Shown: positions 1 through 6,843 of the stretch, one piece after another
How the letters are laid out: every line of letters begins with the position of its first letter
Position numbering within the stretch: the stretch's first letter is position 1
From: Deltaproteobacteria bacterium
Lineage (GTDB): Bacteria > Desulfobacterota > DSM-4660 > Desulfatiglandales > Desulfatiglandaceae
Assembly: GCA_018644785.1 (NCBI GenBank)
Contig: JABGPV010000059.1
Location: 1-20,434 of the forward strand
Direction of reading: 5' to 3'
DNA length: 20,434 nucleotides
Made by a program: the position numbers and the translations under genes
The notes under the pieces: generated by a model
What the model was told of the DNA's origin: nothing
The model's input: only the letters and a program-made list of their open reading frames with translations
Database searches by the model: none

Positions 1-246
1 TTCTGCATGATTATGCGGTCCCCCGTTACGCATCAATGCGGCTGGCAGGGTTACAGGAACGAGAGTTGCTTTACCGCCATCTGATCTGGCCAGCTTTCCA
101 TGCCAATAGGACATCGCGTGGTAGGATAGATTGTATCGTCTGCAATATTCGGCACGGCTCAGGCCGCTCTTTTCAGCGGCATTGACATGGGCCTGCCAGC
201 GTCGTTGGTGGCTGGTTTGATGGTCTTCGCGGATTCGCTTGGTCAT
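1..246 (-). CDS. tnpA: IS66-family accessory protein TnpA, N-terminal 82 codons
   Basis: This is the open reading frame on the minus strand from ATG 246 to the window edge. It encodes a protein starting MTKRIREDHQTSHQRRW and containing SGLSRAEYCRRYNLSYHAMS around residues 29-48. That is the signature of the IS66 accessory ORF, a small protein with a DNA-binding (helix-turn-helix-like) N-terminal part whose exact role in transposition is poorly known. ATG 246 is preferred over ATG 252 because GAGGAGG lies six bases upstream of the former but abuts the latter. The C-terminus, tnpB and the tnpC transposase are outside the window, so intactness cannot be judged. The IS66 terminus lies 85 bases upstream, as expected for the first gene. 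Confidence 0.82.
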   Translation of the reverse strand, partial: MTKRIREDHQTSHQRRWQAHVNAAEKSGLSRAEYCRRYNLSYHAMSYWHGKLARSDGGKATLVPVTLPAALMRNGGPHNHAE

Positions 247-279
247 GGGCATCCTCCTCAGGATTAAAAAGGTTGCCCG

Positions 280-301
280 ATTATGACACGCCTCGCAGGC
301 G
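280..301 (-). promoter_or_regulatory. Possible IS66 tnpA promoter with a small palindrome
   Basis: On the minus strand TGTCATAAT (288-280) resembles an extended -10 element about 30 bases upstream of the tnpA start codon. It directly follows the perfect palindrome CGCCTGCGAGGCG (301-289). No good -35 box is visible at 17 bases. The palindrome could be an operator or an RNA hairpin that limits readthrough. Assignment is weak and based only on position and motif. Confidence 0.3.
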
Positions 302-331
302 GGGAAAAGAAGCGGTTATTTTGGCGCTTAC

Positions 332-1290
332 TTATCTGTTATCTTTGGACGGAACTGGCTACTTTTTCTCAAAGAAGATTTTCTCTGATAATTGTCTGGA
401 AAAGTAAACAAGAAGACCGGCGAAATTACCTATTACCAACAGATGCTGGGGGCGGCAATTGTTCATCCCGGATTTAAAGAGGTAATTCCGTTAGCCCCGG
501 AGTTCATAATCAAACAAGACAGCCAAAACAAGAACGATTGTGAGCGTAATGCTGCGAAACGTTTCTTCGGGAAGTTAAGAGAGGATCACCCGCATCTACC
601 CATTATAATAACCGAAGATGCGTTAAGCTCGAATGCTCCACATATAAGGGAGGCGGAAAAATACAATCTTCATTACATTCTGGGTGTCAAAAAGGGCGAT
701 CATCCGTTCCTATTCAAAAAAGTGGAAAAAGCGCAAAAGAATGGCGAAACCCTTCAAATTTATTTGGTCGACAAAAATGATCCCCAAAAAACGCATCGTT
801 TCCTTTTTCTCAACCAAGTCCCGCTGAATGAATCAAATCAGGATTTCTTGATTAACTTCCTGGAATACTGGGAAATCACCCCCGAAAAAACACAGCATTT
901 CACTTGGGTTACTGATTTTACCATAACAAATGACAATGTTTATGAACTTATGCGAGGCGGTCGTGCACGCTGGAAAATTGAAAATGAGACATTTAATACT
1001 CTCAAAAACCAGGGCTACAATTTCGGACATAACTACGGGCTTGGGAAAAAAATCTGAGCGTAGTCTTTGTGATGCTCATGATGCTGGCATTTTTAGTTGA
1101 CCAAACACAGCAGCTCTGCTGCCCCCTATTTCGCGCTACATGGCATAAACTCGGTAGCAAAAGAGAACTGTGGGATCGTATGCGATCCCTGTTTAGAGAT
1201 TTTGCATTCAAATCGATGAGGATGCTTTACGAAGCCCTCTTTTACGGGATAAAATTCCAACCGCCGATTATTTTATATGATGGCGAGTGA
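332..1290 (+). pseudogene. DDE transposase remnant (ISNCY/IS4-like), truncated and twice frameshifted
   Basis: The reading frame is in three pieces. Bases 333-404 encode YLLSLDGTGYF (with the first catalytic-type Asp) up to DNCLEK. Bases 405-1052 continue with VNKKTGEITYYQQMLGAA through IIKQD, NDCERNAAKRFF, TEDALSSNAP and RGGRARWKIENETFN. Bases 1051-1290 finish with NLSVVFVMLMMLAFLVDQTQ. Adding one A to the run 400-403 and one A to 1046-1052 restores a single frame. I recognise the conserved blocks as a DDE transposase family common in Desulfobacterota, but I am not sure of the formal IS family. The N-terminus is absent because the IS66-type element ends at 331, immediately upstream of the YLLSLDG codons. 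The two frameshifts would inactivate the protein unless slippage occurs at the seven-A run. Confidence 0.8.
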
Positions 1291-1519
1291 TTTCCATATG
1301 CATGGACCAAATACACAAAAACGTCAATTCCAGAAAAATTTGCATTTGCCAATAAGTGACAACTGTGCGGTAAATCATTTGGATTTGGCTTATGTCTTGT
1401 TTTCGGCCTCCGTTTCTTCAGGATTTGATTGGCCAAACAAAGAATTTCGGGTAATTTTCAGCAACGTTTTCTGAAGACGGCACTCATTTTTTCTAAATGT
1501 CAAAAAATAGGCTCAGTAA
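1291..1519 (+). other. Gene-free junction between two transposon remnants
   Basis: No credible coding sequence is visible between the DDE transposase stop and the first in-frame codon of istA. The right end of the first element and the missing left end of the IS21-type element should lie here, but I could not find terminal repeats for either. TGTCAA at 1498 resembles the first six bases of the IS21 right end, but the following bases do not match it. Confidence 0.5.
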
Positions 1520-2683
1520 CAAGATGAGCGGGAATTTCTGGTTTCGCAGAGTTCCAGAAAACGGAGCAGCCAGTTGGATCCATTTACAGATAATATTGTT
1601 GCCTGGCTTGAAGAGGATATAGCCTATTCGGCTACATGGATTTATGATCGACTCACCAACATGGGCTTCAGAGGCAGTTATGAAATCGTCAAGCGACAGG
1701 TACGCCTTTTGAAGGCTGAACGTCAAAAGGTGGCCTATATGCGCTTTGAGACCGAACCGGGTTACCAGGCCCAGGTGGATTTTGGTGAATTTCAGGTTGA
1801 GCATGCCAACGGTCATGTTCAGAAGCTGTACCTCTTTTCCATAATTTTGGGTTACTCGCGAAAAATGTATGTCGAGTTGATCGAGCGCTGCGATTTGCCC
1901 ACTTTTCTCGATTGCCACATTCGCGCCTTTGATTATTTTGGTGGCGTACCCGAACAGATCCTCTATGATCGGATGAAAAATGTTTTTATCAGAGAATTGG
2001 CGGGCAGAAAAATGTTCAACGATACTCTTTTGGGATTTGCCTTGCATTACGGCTTTAAACCCGAAGTCGCTCCGGCTTATGCCGCCTGGGTAAAGGGCAA
2101 AGTCGAACGGCCCTACTCATTCATCCGAGAAGGCTTCTGGCGCGGCTACAGCTACGTTTGCTTGGAAACGGCCAATCGTGATTTACTTTCGTGGCTGAAA
2201 AGAAAAGATGAACGGGTCCATGGGACGGTTCGTGAGGTGGTTAGCAAGCGGTTTACGCGAGAAATGCCTCATTTAAATCCGTTGCCGCGGAAACCCTTCG
2301 ATACCTCCTACCGGATTTATCGAAAGGTTTATAAGGATTGTACGGTTCACTTCGAAAGTAACAGTTTTGTGGTGCCTCATCGGTTGGTTGGCAAGCAGGT
2401 TGTGTTGCGGGTGAAAGATCATAAGATGCGTATCTTTGATGACAACCGGCTGGTTGTGGCCTACAAAATCCCCGCCGATAGGGGTAATCTGGTTCAGGAT
2501 AAGCGTTTTTATGAGGCCTTGAAAAAGGACCGTGAAATGAATGCCCGAAAATATGCACAGGGCCGTCGAAGTAAAGGCCGGGCCAAACGAACCATCAGTC
2601 CTCTTAAACCCATCTACGAAATGGATGTGCAGATCCGTCCTCTGACAGATTACGACAGTCTTTTCAAGGAGGCGCGGATATGA
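1520..2683 (+). pseudogene. istA: IS21 transposase IstA, 5'-truncated
   Basis: The frame is open from 1520 to the TGA at 2681-2683. It encodes about 387 residues of an IS21-type DDE transposase. The rve integrase core is intact: Asp in AQVDFGE, Asp in ILYDRMKNV, and Glu in VKGKVERPY, followed by the C-terminal region FVVPHRLVGKQV. IstA proteins normally have an N-terminal helix-turn-helix DNA-binding domain of roughly 60-120 residues. Here the frame opens abruptly with QDEREFLVSQSS and joins conserved sequence only at QLDPFTDNIVAW, so that domain is lost. TTG 1574 is the only plausible start nearby, and no Shine-Dalgarno is visible for it. I therefore call it a pseudogene, although the catalytic triad is preserved. 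Confidence 0.82.
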
Positions 2684-3506
2684 GCGACACCCTGGTACTT
2701 GAGCGTATTGACATGAATTTATCTCGACTGCGGCTGCCGTGTATCAGAGAGATCTTGCAGCAGGTAACCCAATCCTGTGAAAAACAAGGCAAAAGCTATC
2801 TATCGTTTTTAGATGAACTCCTGGAAGAAGAGGTCGCACAAAAAGAGCAGCGCCGGATTGAAACGGCCCTTAAAATCTCCGGACTTCCCTTCCTCAAAAG
2901 TATCGATGAGTTCGACTTTGTCTTCCATCCCAAACTGGATCGTCAGCAGGTTATGTCATTATTCGACCTTACTTTTATCCGGCAAAATGGGAATGTGATC
3001 TTTCTCGGACCGCCCGGAGTGGGCAAAACCCACCTGGCAGTCTCTCTAGCGCTAAAGGCATGTCAGGCCGGGCTGAGCATCTATTTTACGACTATGGATG
3101 ACTTGATTGTCAAACTTAAAAAAGATCAGGAGGCCGGTCGCACGGGTAAACGGTGAAGCTACTATAAATCATCTTTGGTGATTGTCGATGAAGTCGGCTA
3201 TACCCCATTGACCGTGAAGAACGTAATCTGTTCTTTCGGTTCATCGCCGTCAGGTACGAAAAAGCAAGTACAATAATCACTTCAAACAAAGCCTTTTCTG
3301 ATTGGGCGGAACTGTTCCACGATCCTGTAATCGTTTCTGCATTCTTGGACCGGCTGCTACACCATAGCGCGGTGATCAATATCAGAGGAAACAGCTATCG
3401 TTTGAAGGGAAAACTCGCCGAAAAGGAGGTGGAAGAATTTAATAAAGTGAATGGGTGTGGCTCAAATTTAACGACCGAAAATGGCTCAATTTTAAACGAC
3501 CGTTGA
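2680..3506 (+). pseudogene. istB: IS21 helper ATPase IstB, with internal stop and frameshift
   Basis: IstB is the AAA+ (DnaA/DnaC-like) ATPase that assists IstA. The first 158 codons are intact and include the Walker A motif GPPGVGKTHLA at about residues 108-118. A TGA at 3154-3156 replaces what is normally an Arg codon in the context RGRSYYKSS. Translation continues in frame as SYYKSSLVIVDEVGYTP, which carries the Walker B motif. A missing base in the C-run at 3203-3206 then shifts the frame, and the remainder (REERNLFFRF, SNKAFSDWAELFHDP, NIRGNSYRLKGKL) runs from 3207 to the TGA at 3504-3506. The last 15 or so codons are made of the terminal repeats of the element. The start ATG overlaps the istA stop as ATGA. 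With both lesions the protein would lack Walker B and be inactive. Confidence 0.85.
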
Positions 3507-3508
3507 CA
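3458..3508 (+). repeat. IS21 right-end multiple terminal repeats
   Basis: Two near-identical units, TGGCTCAAATTTAACGACCG (3458-3477) and TGGCTCAATTTTAAACGACCG minus its last base (3482-3501), recur with a 24-base period and end at CCGTTGACA (3500-3508). IS21 elements carry such repeats at their ends as transposase binding sites. The terminal TGT/ACA fits the family. No copy remains at the left side. Confidence 0.78.
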
Positions 3509-3529
3509 AAGCCCAAGTGGCGGTTGTAG

Positions 3530-3558
3530 GCCTGAGAGAAATCAGGCGGTGGTTTTTT
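3530..3558 (+). terminator. Weak hairpin followed by a T-run
   Basis: GCCTGA (3530-3535) and TCAGGC (3542-3547) form a six-base-pair stem with a six-base loop. Six Ts follow at 3553-3558 after a five-base gap. The gap makes it a poor intrinsic terminator. It lies in the leader of the Y1-type transposase stub and could instead be a structured leader of that gene. Confidence 0.3.
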
Positions 3559-3581
3559 GAGCATCGGTAAGGAGGTGAACC

Positions 3582-3647
3582 ATGCCGAGAATAGCAAGGC
3601 TGATCGTGAAGGAAGAAGAAGCAGTCTATCACGTTATATCGAGTTGA
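3582..3647 (+). pseudogene. N-terminal stub of a REP-associated/Y1 (IS200-like) transposase
   Basis: A 21-codon frame, MPRIARLIVKEEEAVYHVIS, ends at TGA 3645-3647. The sequence matches the conserved opening of REP-associated tyrosine (Y1) transposases, which continue VISRT... with the HUH motif further on. Here the homology breaks off after the Ser codon, around 3641. AAGGAGGTGA (3569-3578) gives an excellent Shine-Dalgarno four bases before the ATG, so the translation start survived while nearly all of the gene was deleted. Its truncation point is only about 20 bases from the 3' end of the convergent kinase gene, so a deletion or insertion joined the two. The match is from memory and short, hence moderate confidence. 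Confidence 0.65.
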
Positions 3648-3661
3648 AGGTCAAAAACTAT

Positions 3662-5467
3662 CTATTTCTTCAGTTCTTCTTTAATCGCAAGCCCGATCTT
3701 TTCCAGGATATAAGGCTTCTTTATATAGTTTCCTGCACCCAACTTCTGGGCCATCTTAAGCTCCTCTGTTTCAGAAAACCCGCTGGCCATGATCGCCTTC
3801 TGGCCGGGAGAAATCTTGATGATTTCCTCGTAAGTCTCCCGTCCGTTAATCCCTTTCGGCATGACCATATCCAGGACGATGAGATCAGCTGCGTGTTCCT
3901 TCAAATACGCAATGGCTTCCTCACCACTTGAAACCGCCTCAGCATTGTACCCCATCCGGGTCAGCATCCCGCATGCGATCTCACGCTGCCGCTCCTCATC
4001 GTCAACCACCAGGATTTTTTCTCCATGCCCTAAATAGTCTTCTAAGGGGACCGCTTCTTTCCCGGTGGCCACCGTCTGTCTCGTAGCCGGAAAGTAGAGC
4101 TCAAATACCGTCCCCTTCTGGCTACTCTCTACGTTTATGTACCCCTTATGATCTTGGACCGTATTCCATACGACAGCGAGACCGAGACCTGTTCCACTCC
4201 TGCCCATTACCTTCTTGGTATAGAAAGGCTCAAAAATCCTCTCAAGGTCTCCAGGCGTTATGCCGGAGCCATCGTCTGAGACGGTCAACACAGCGTATTC
4301 TCCAATACGCACATCCCCATACCCTTTCAGGGGCTCATCCAAATACTGATTTGTTGTGGAGATCGCAACGATACCGGTGTCCTCAATGGCCTCTGAGGCA
4401 TTGGTGACCAGATTCATCAAGGTCTTTTTGATGTGGATAGGCGAACAACTTATATTCAACTGATCCGGATCAATCTCAGTTTTGAAGGTGATAAACGGGT
4501 GTATTGCAGCCAGTTGCTGATGCTCAGCAGAATCCAGGTATCCTTCGATCTGGGAATTCAAGTTGGAGACCTCCTTGCCCATGACAACCCCTCTTGCGAC
4601 TGTCAGTAAATCCGCCACCACATCGGCAGCCCTCATCCCGGATTCTTGGATTGTTTTTATGGGTCTTCTGAGCGGGCTGTTTTCAGGTAAATCCATCAGG
4701 AGTAACTCCGGATAGGAGACGATCCCAGACAGGATGTTATTTAAGTCATGGGCAACGCCGCCTGCCATAAGGCCAATGGCTTCCATCTTTTGAGCCCGTT
4801 GGAGTTGGTCTTGGAGCTTTAATCGCTCCTCTTCAACCTGCACCCTTTCAGTGATGTCTGTTGAAACAACCGTTACCGCTTCCGTCCTACCGTCCGGTCC
4901 GATGACAGGGCTGAGAGTCCGAAGGAAATGCTTACCGTCCCTGTAGCTTTCATGTTCATACTGCTGTGGCGCATCGCTCGCGAATACCTCCTCAACTTTC
5001 TTGAAAAATTCCTGTGTATCACTCGCCGAATGGAATTCTCGGTAGGTTTTTCCCGTAACATTATCTTCAGGCACGTTAAGCCTTGACAGATACCGTTTGT
5101 TCACAAAAAGATAGGTGCAGTTCCCGTTCACCACGTAAATGGAATCCTGGGTGGACTCAACGAGGGAACGGTATTTCTCCTCGCTCTCCCGCAATGCATC
5201 TTCTGTCCGCTTGCGCTCGGCTATTTCATGTTTCAGAAAGATATTGGCTTTTGAAAGCTCAGAAGTCCGTTCCTCAACTCGCTCTTCTAATTCTTCCCTG
5301 CCTTTTTGCAGTGCTTCCTCTGCTCGCTTGCGCTCGACGATGACCTTTGATAGATCTTCGGTCTCTCTTAAACGTGTGTCTCCAGCTTCTTTAGCAAGCC
5401 GTTTAAAATAAGCGATCTCTTTTCTCGCTTTTTCCAAGAGAGGTTCTAATTTTATTTTATCTTCCAT
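3662..5467 (-). CDS. Soluble PAS-domain hybrid histidine kinase with C-terminal receiver
   Basis: This protein of 601 residues is predicted to autophosphorylate a His and pass the phosphate to its own receiver. No transmembrane segment or signal peptide is visible, so it is cytoplasmic. Residues 1-95 are charged coiled coil (ERKRAEEAL, HEIAERKRTEDAL), 95-210 a PAS domain (EEKYRSLVESTQDSIYVV ... VVSTDITER), and 225-300 the dimerisation domain with GGVAHDLNN (His240). Residues 345-460 are the ATPase with the N-box NLVTNASEAI, DDGSGI and GTGLGL. Residues 483-600 are a receiver with VVDDEE, the phosphoacceptor Asp533 in VLDMVMP, and Lys583/584 in IKKPY. It starts four bases after the FIST gene stop. 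Its AGGGAG ribosome site abuts the ATG, so translation may depend on coupling. No output domain or regulator gene is adjacent, so the downstream target is unknown. Confidence 0.93.
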   Translation of the reverse strand: MEDKIKLEPLLEKARKEIAYFKRLAKEAGDTRLRETEDLSKVIVERKRAEEALQKGREELEERVEERTSELSKANIFLKHEIAERKRTEDALRESEEKYRSLVESTQDSIYVVNGNCTYLFVNKRYLSRLNVPEDNVTGKTYREFHSASDTQEFFKKVEEVFASDAPQQYEHESYRDGKHFLRTLSPVIGPDGRTEAVTVVSTDITERVQVEEERLKLQDQLQRAQKMEAIGLMAGGVAHDLNNILSGIVSYPELLLMDLPENSPLRRPIKTIQESGMRAADVVADLLTVARGVVMGKEVSNLNSQIEGYLDSAEHQQLAAIHPFITFKTEIDPDQLNISCSPIHIKKTLMNLVTNASEAIEDTGIVAISTTNQYLDEPLKGYGDVRIGEYAVLTVSDDGSGITPGDLERIFEPFYTKKVMGRSGTGLGLAVVWNTVQDHKGYINVESSQKGTVFELYFPATRQTVATGKEAVPLEDYLGHGEKILVVDDEERQREIACGMLTRMGYNAEAVSSGEEAIAYLKEHAADLIVLDMVMPKGINGRETYEEIIKISPGQKAIMASGFSETEELKMAQKLGAGNYIKKPYILEKIGLAIKEELKK

Positions 5468-5471
5468 CTCC

Positions 5472-6695
5472 CTAACTTTCTGTTAAAACCAATAAAACTC
5501 CCGTCCAATCAAGCCCTCTGCTTTTTCCAAGTAGCGGCGCTATTTCAACTCCAGAATAAAAACCAAGTAAAGGGATGTTATATTTATTAAAAACTTGTTG
5601 AACTTCAGCAGCTTCTTCAGTTAGAGTATCAGAGAAGGCTGCTGTTCTGCCTGCGCAATCAATATATAGGCCAAAACCAGGTTTTCTACCATCTGCTTTT
5701 ATTTGCTCTATCAAACCGATTGCATTTCTCTTTGCGGACTCTATCATTTTATTTGTATCTCTAAGCATAAACTGTATTTCTGTACCTTCCTCAAGATCTG
5801 GTTCAAAAATAACAATCCCATTGTCATCAGGCAAAACACCCGCAATCAGTCTATTGATATATTCATCTTCTTTAAAGTCCGCATATTTATCTCCAATGTT
5901 TACACCTATTGTGAGGCGTTTGACAGGAGTCTGCTTTCGCCAGTCAGGGCTGGCGTATATATTATCAATCATCTCAACAATTGGTTTACCATCTACCTCA
6001 TAAATGATAGGCCCTTCAACCCTTGTGATGGTATGGTAAATACCATCTTTGGGAGTGCAACCATGCATAATTCGGGAGTAGAGTTCAATATCTCCAGCTA
6101 ATAGAGCGCCAACAACACTTTGCTTTTCAACATAAGAGCCGCAAAACTGGTTTGTGGGGCTAAAATCAAAATCTCCCACTAAACCCGCACCAACAATGGG
6201 TATATTTGATTTTAGTGTCTCTTCTAACCCCTTAATTAAAGGTGGTGATGCATTCATAACAGGCGGTGTCGTTTCTGTTGGCGGAATCTTTACTGAATCG
6301 TAGAACATGAACAAAACCTTATCCGCCACTCCGGTCGATAACTTTTCTATTATTTTTTCGCCAGCCAGTCTTTCATTCTTATCCAACTCACCTTCTGAGG
6401 CAACTTCACATTGGATTCCATCTAACTGTAAAATAGCAGCGCCTGCAGGATAGCCTTCATATGATAAGTGATCATTGGTGATTAAACCTACAGCTGACCC
6501 TCCAATTATTGGTACTTTATTTCCTACAACAGATTGCAATCCTCTAAAAAATTCAACGTGATCAAGTTGTCCACTGCAAAAAGCAAACATAAGGCCAGGG
6601 TTTTCTATGTTGCCCATTTCTATTGCCTTTTCACTTACTTTTCTGCCTGATGAGGCAGCCTCCTTCTCGTTACAATATCCAATTCCGATTTTCAT
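5472..6695 (-). CDS. FIST-domain (FIST_N + FIST_C) sensory protein
   Basis: This 407-residue protein starts MKIGIGYCNEKEA. The N-terminal half has the FIST_N pattern (LMFAFCSGQLDHVEFF, IIGGSAVGLI, LFMFYDS), and the second half has FIST_C features (DGIYHTITRVEGPIIYEVDGKP, GLYIDCAGR, LLGFYSGVEIAPL). FIST domains are thought to bind small ligands such as amino acids and are usually coupled to signal transduction proteins. ATG 6695 is chosen because AGGGAGAG lies six bases upstream; the in-frame TTG at 6737 has no such site. No membrane segment is seen. The kinase gene follows after four bases, so FIST probably supplies its input as a separate protein. The gene is clearly AT-richer than the acyl-CoA dehydrogenase gene upstream, which suggests separate ancestry. 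Confidence 0.9.
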   Translation of the reverse strand: MKIGIGYCNEKEAASSGRKVSEKAIEMGNIENPGLMFAFCSGQLDHVEFFRGLQSVVGNKVPIIGGSAVGLITNDHLSYEGYPAGAAILQLDGIQCEVASEGELDKNERLAGEKIIEKLSTGVADKVLFMFYDSVKIPPTETTPPVMNASPPLIKGLEETLKSNIPIVGAGLVGDFDFSPTNQFCGSYVEKQSVVGALLAGDIELYSRIMHGCTPKDGIYHTITRVEGPIIYEVDGKPIVEMIDNIYASPDWRKQTPVKRLTIGVNIGDKYADFKEDEYINRLIAGVLPDDNGIVIFEPDLEEGTEIQFMLRDTNKMIESAKRNAIGLIEQIKADGRKPGFGLYIDCAGRTAAFSDTLTEEAAEVQQVFNKYNIPLLGFYSGVEIAPLLGKSRGLDWTGVLLVLTES

Positions 6696-6801
6696 TTTGA
6701 CTCTCCCTAAGATTTGAATACATGCTTTCAAACGCAAAGGATCCCTTTTCTAAATCATTAACTCTCTGTTCCAATTCTTCATAAGCCGGTTCTTCTGCCA
6801 T
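6670..6801 (-). CDS. 43-residue micro-ORF resembling a PAS-kinase N-terminal coiled coil
   Basis: The ATG at 6801 has AAGGGA about eight bases upstream and opens a 43-codon frame beginning MAEEPAYEELEQRVNDLEKG. This resembles the opening of many Desulfobacterota PAS sensor kinases (M-A-x-K-P-T-Y-E-E-L-E-Q-R type), a heptad-like coiled coil. The frame ends at 6670, overlapping the FIST start at 6695 by 26 bases in another frame. It begins 42 bases after the acyl-CoA dehydrogenase stop. It may be a real small protein, an upstream ORF coupling FIST translation, or the remnant of a longer kinase replaced by the FIST gene. Evidence for expression is only the ribosome site and the recognisable N-terminus. 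Confidence 0.5.
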   Translation of the reverse strand: MAEEPAYEELEQRVNDLEKGSFAFESMYSNLRESQNENRNWIL

Positions 6802-6843
6802 TGGAAAATCCCTTTATGACGCCGTAATTAAGGGGTCGGAAAT

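Larger units (their letters stand above)
1..331 (-). mobile_element. Left end of an IS66-family element, cut by the window edge
   Basis: Read on the minus strand, the element begins at base 331 with GTAAGCGCCAAAATAACCG. This has the GTAAGCG start followed by AAAATAACCG that is typical of IS66-family terminal inverted repeats. A TnpA-like accessory gene follows at once, in the IS66 order tnpA-tnpB-tnpC. Only this first end is in the window. IS66 elements make 8-bp target duplications, so 332-339 (TTATCTGT) is the predicted copy on this side. Bases after 331 are coding sequence of another transposase, so the element interrupted that gene. Family assignment is by motif memory and not by a database search. 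Confidence 0.8.
1520..3508 (+). mobile_element. Degenerate IS21-family element lacking its left end
   Basis: It contains istA-like and istB-like reading frames in the usual order with an ATGA overlap, followed by a right terminus that reads inward as TGTCAACGGTCGTTTAAAAT. Multiple terminal repeats at 3458-3502 match the organisation of IS21 ends. At the left no matching terminal repeat exists, and istA starts without its N-terminal helix-turn-helix region, so the left end was probably deleted. istB carries both a stop and a frameshift. No target duplication could be found, as expected when one end is missing. The element should be immobile on its own. Confidence 0.82.

Noticed and set aside
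1498..1519. TGTCAAAAAATAGGCTCAG as the left end of the IS21 element
   Set aside because: Only the first six bases match the right end, and the repeated TTGAGCCA units are missing.
1493..2047. 184-codon minus-strand frame over istA
   Set aside because: It overlaps the conserved DDE core of istA and has no ribosome site or recognisable domain.
3154..3156. In-frame TGA in istB as a selenocysteine or recoded codon
   Set aside because: Family members have Arg here, no Sec-type hairpin is evident, and a second lesion follows, so simple decay explains it.
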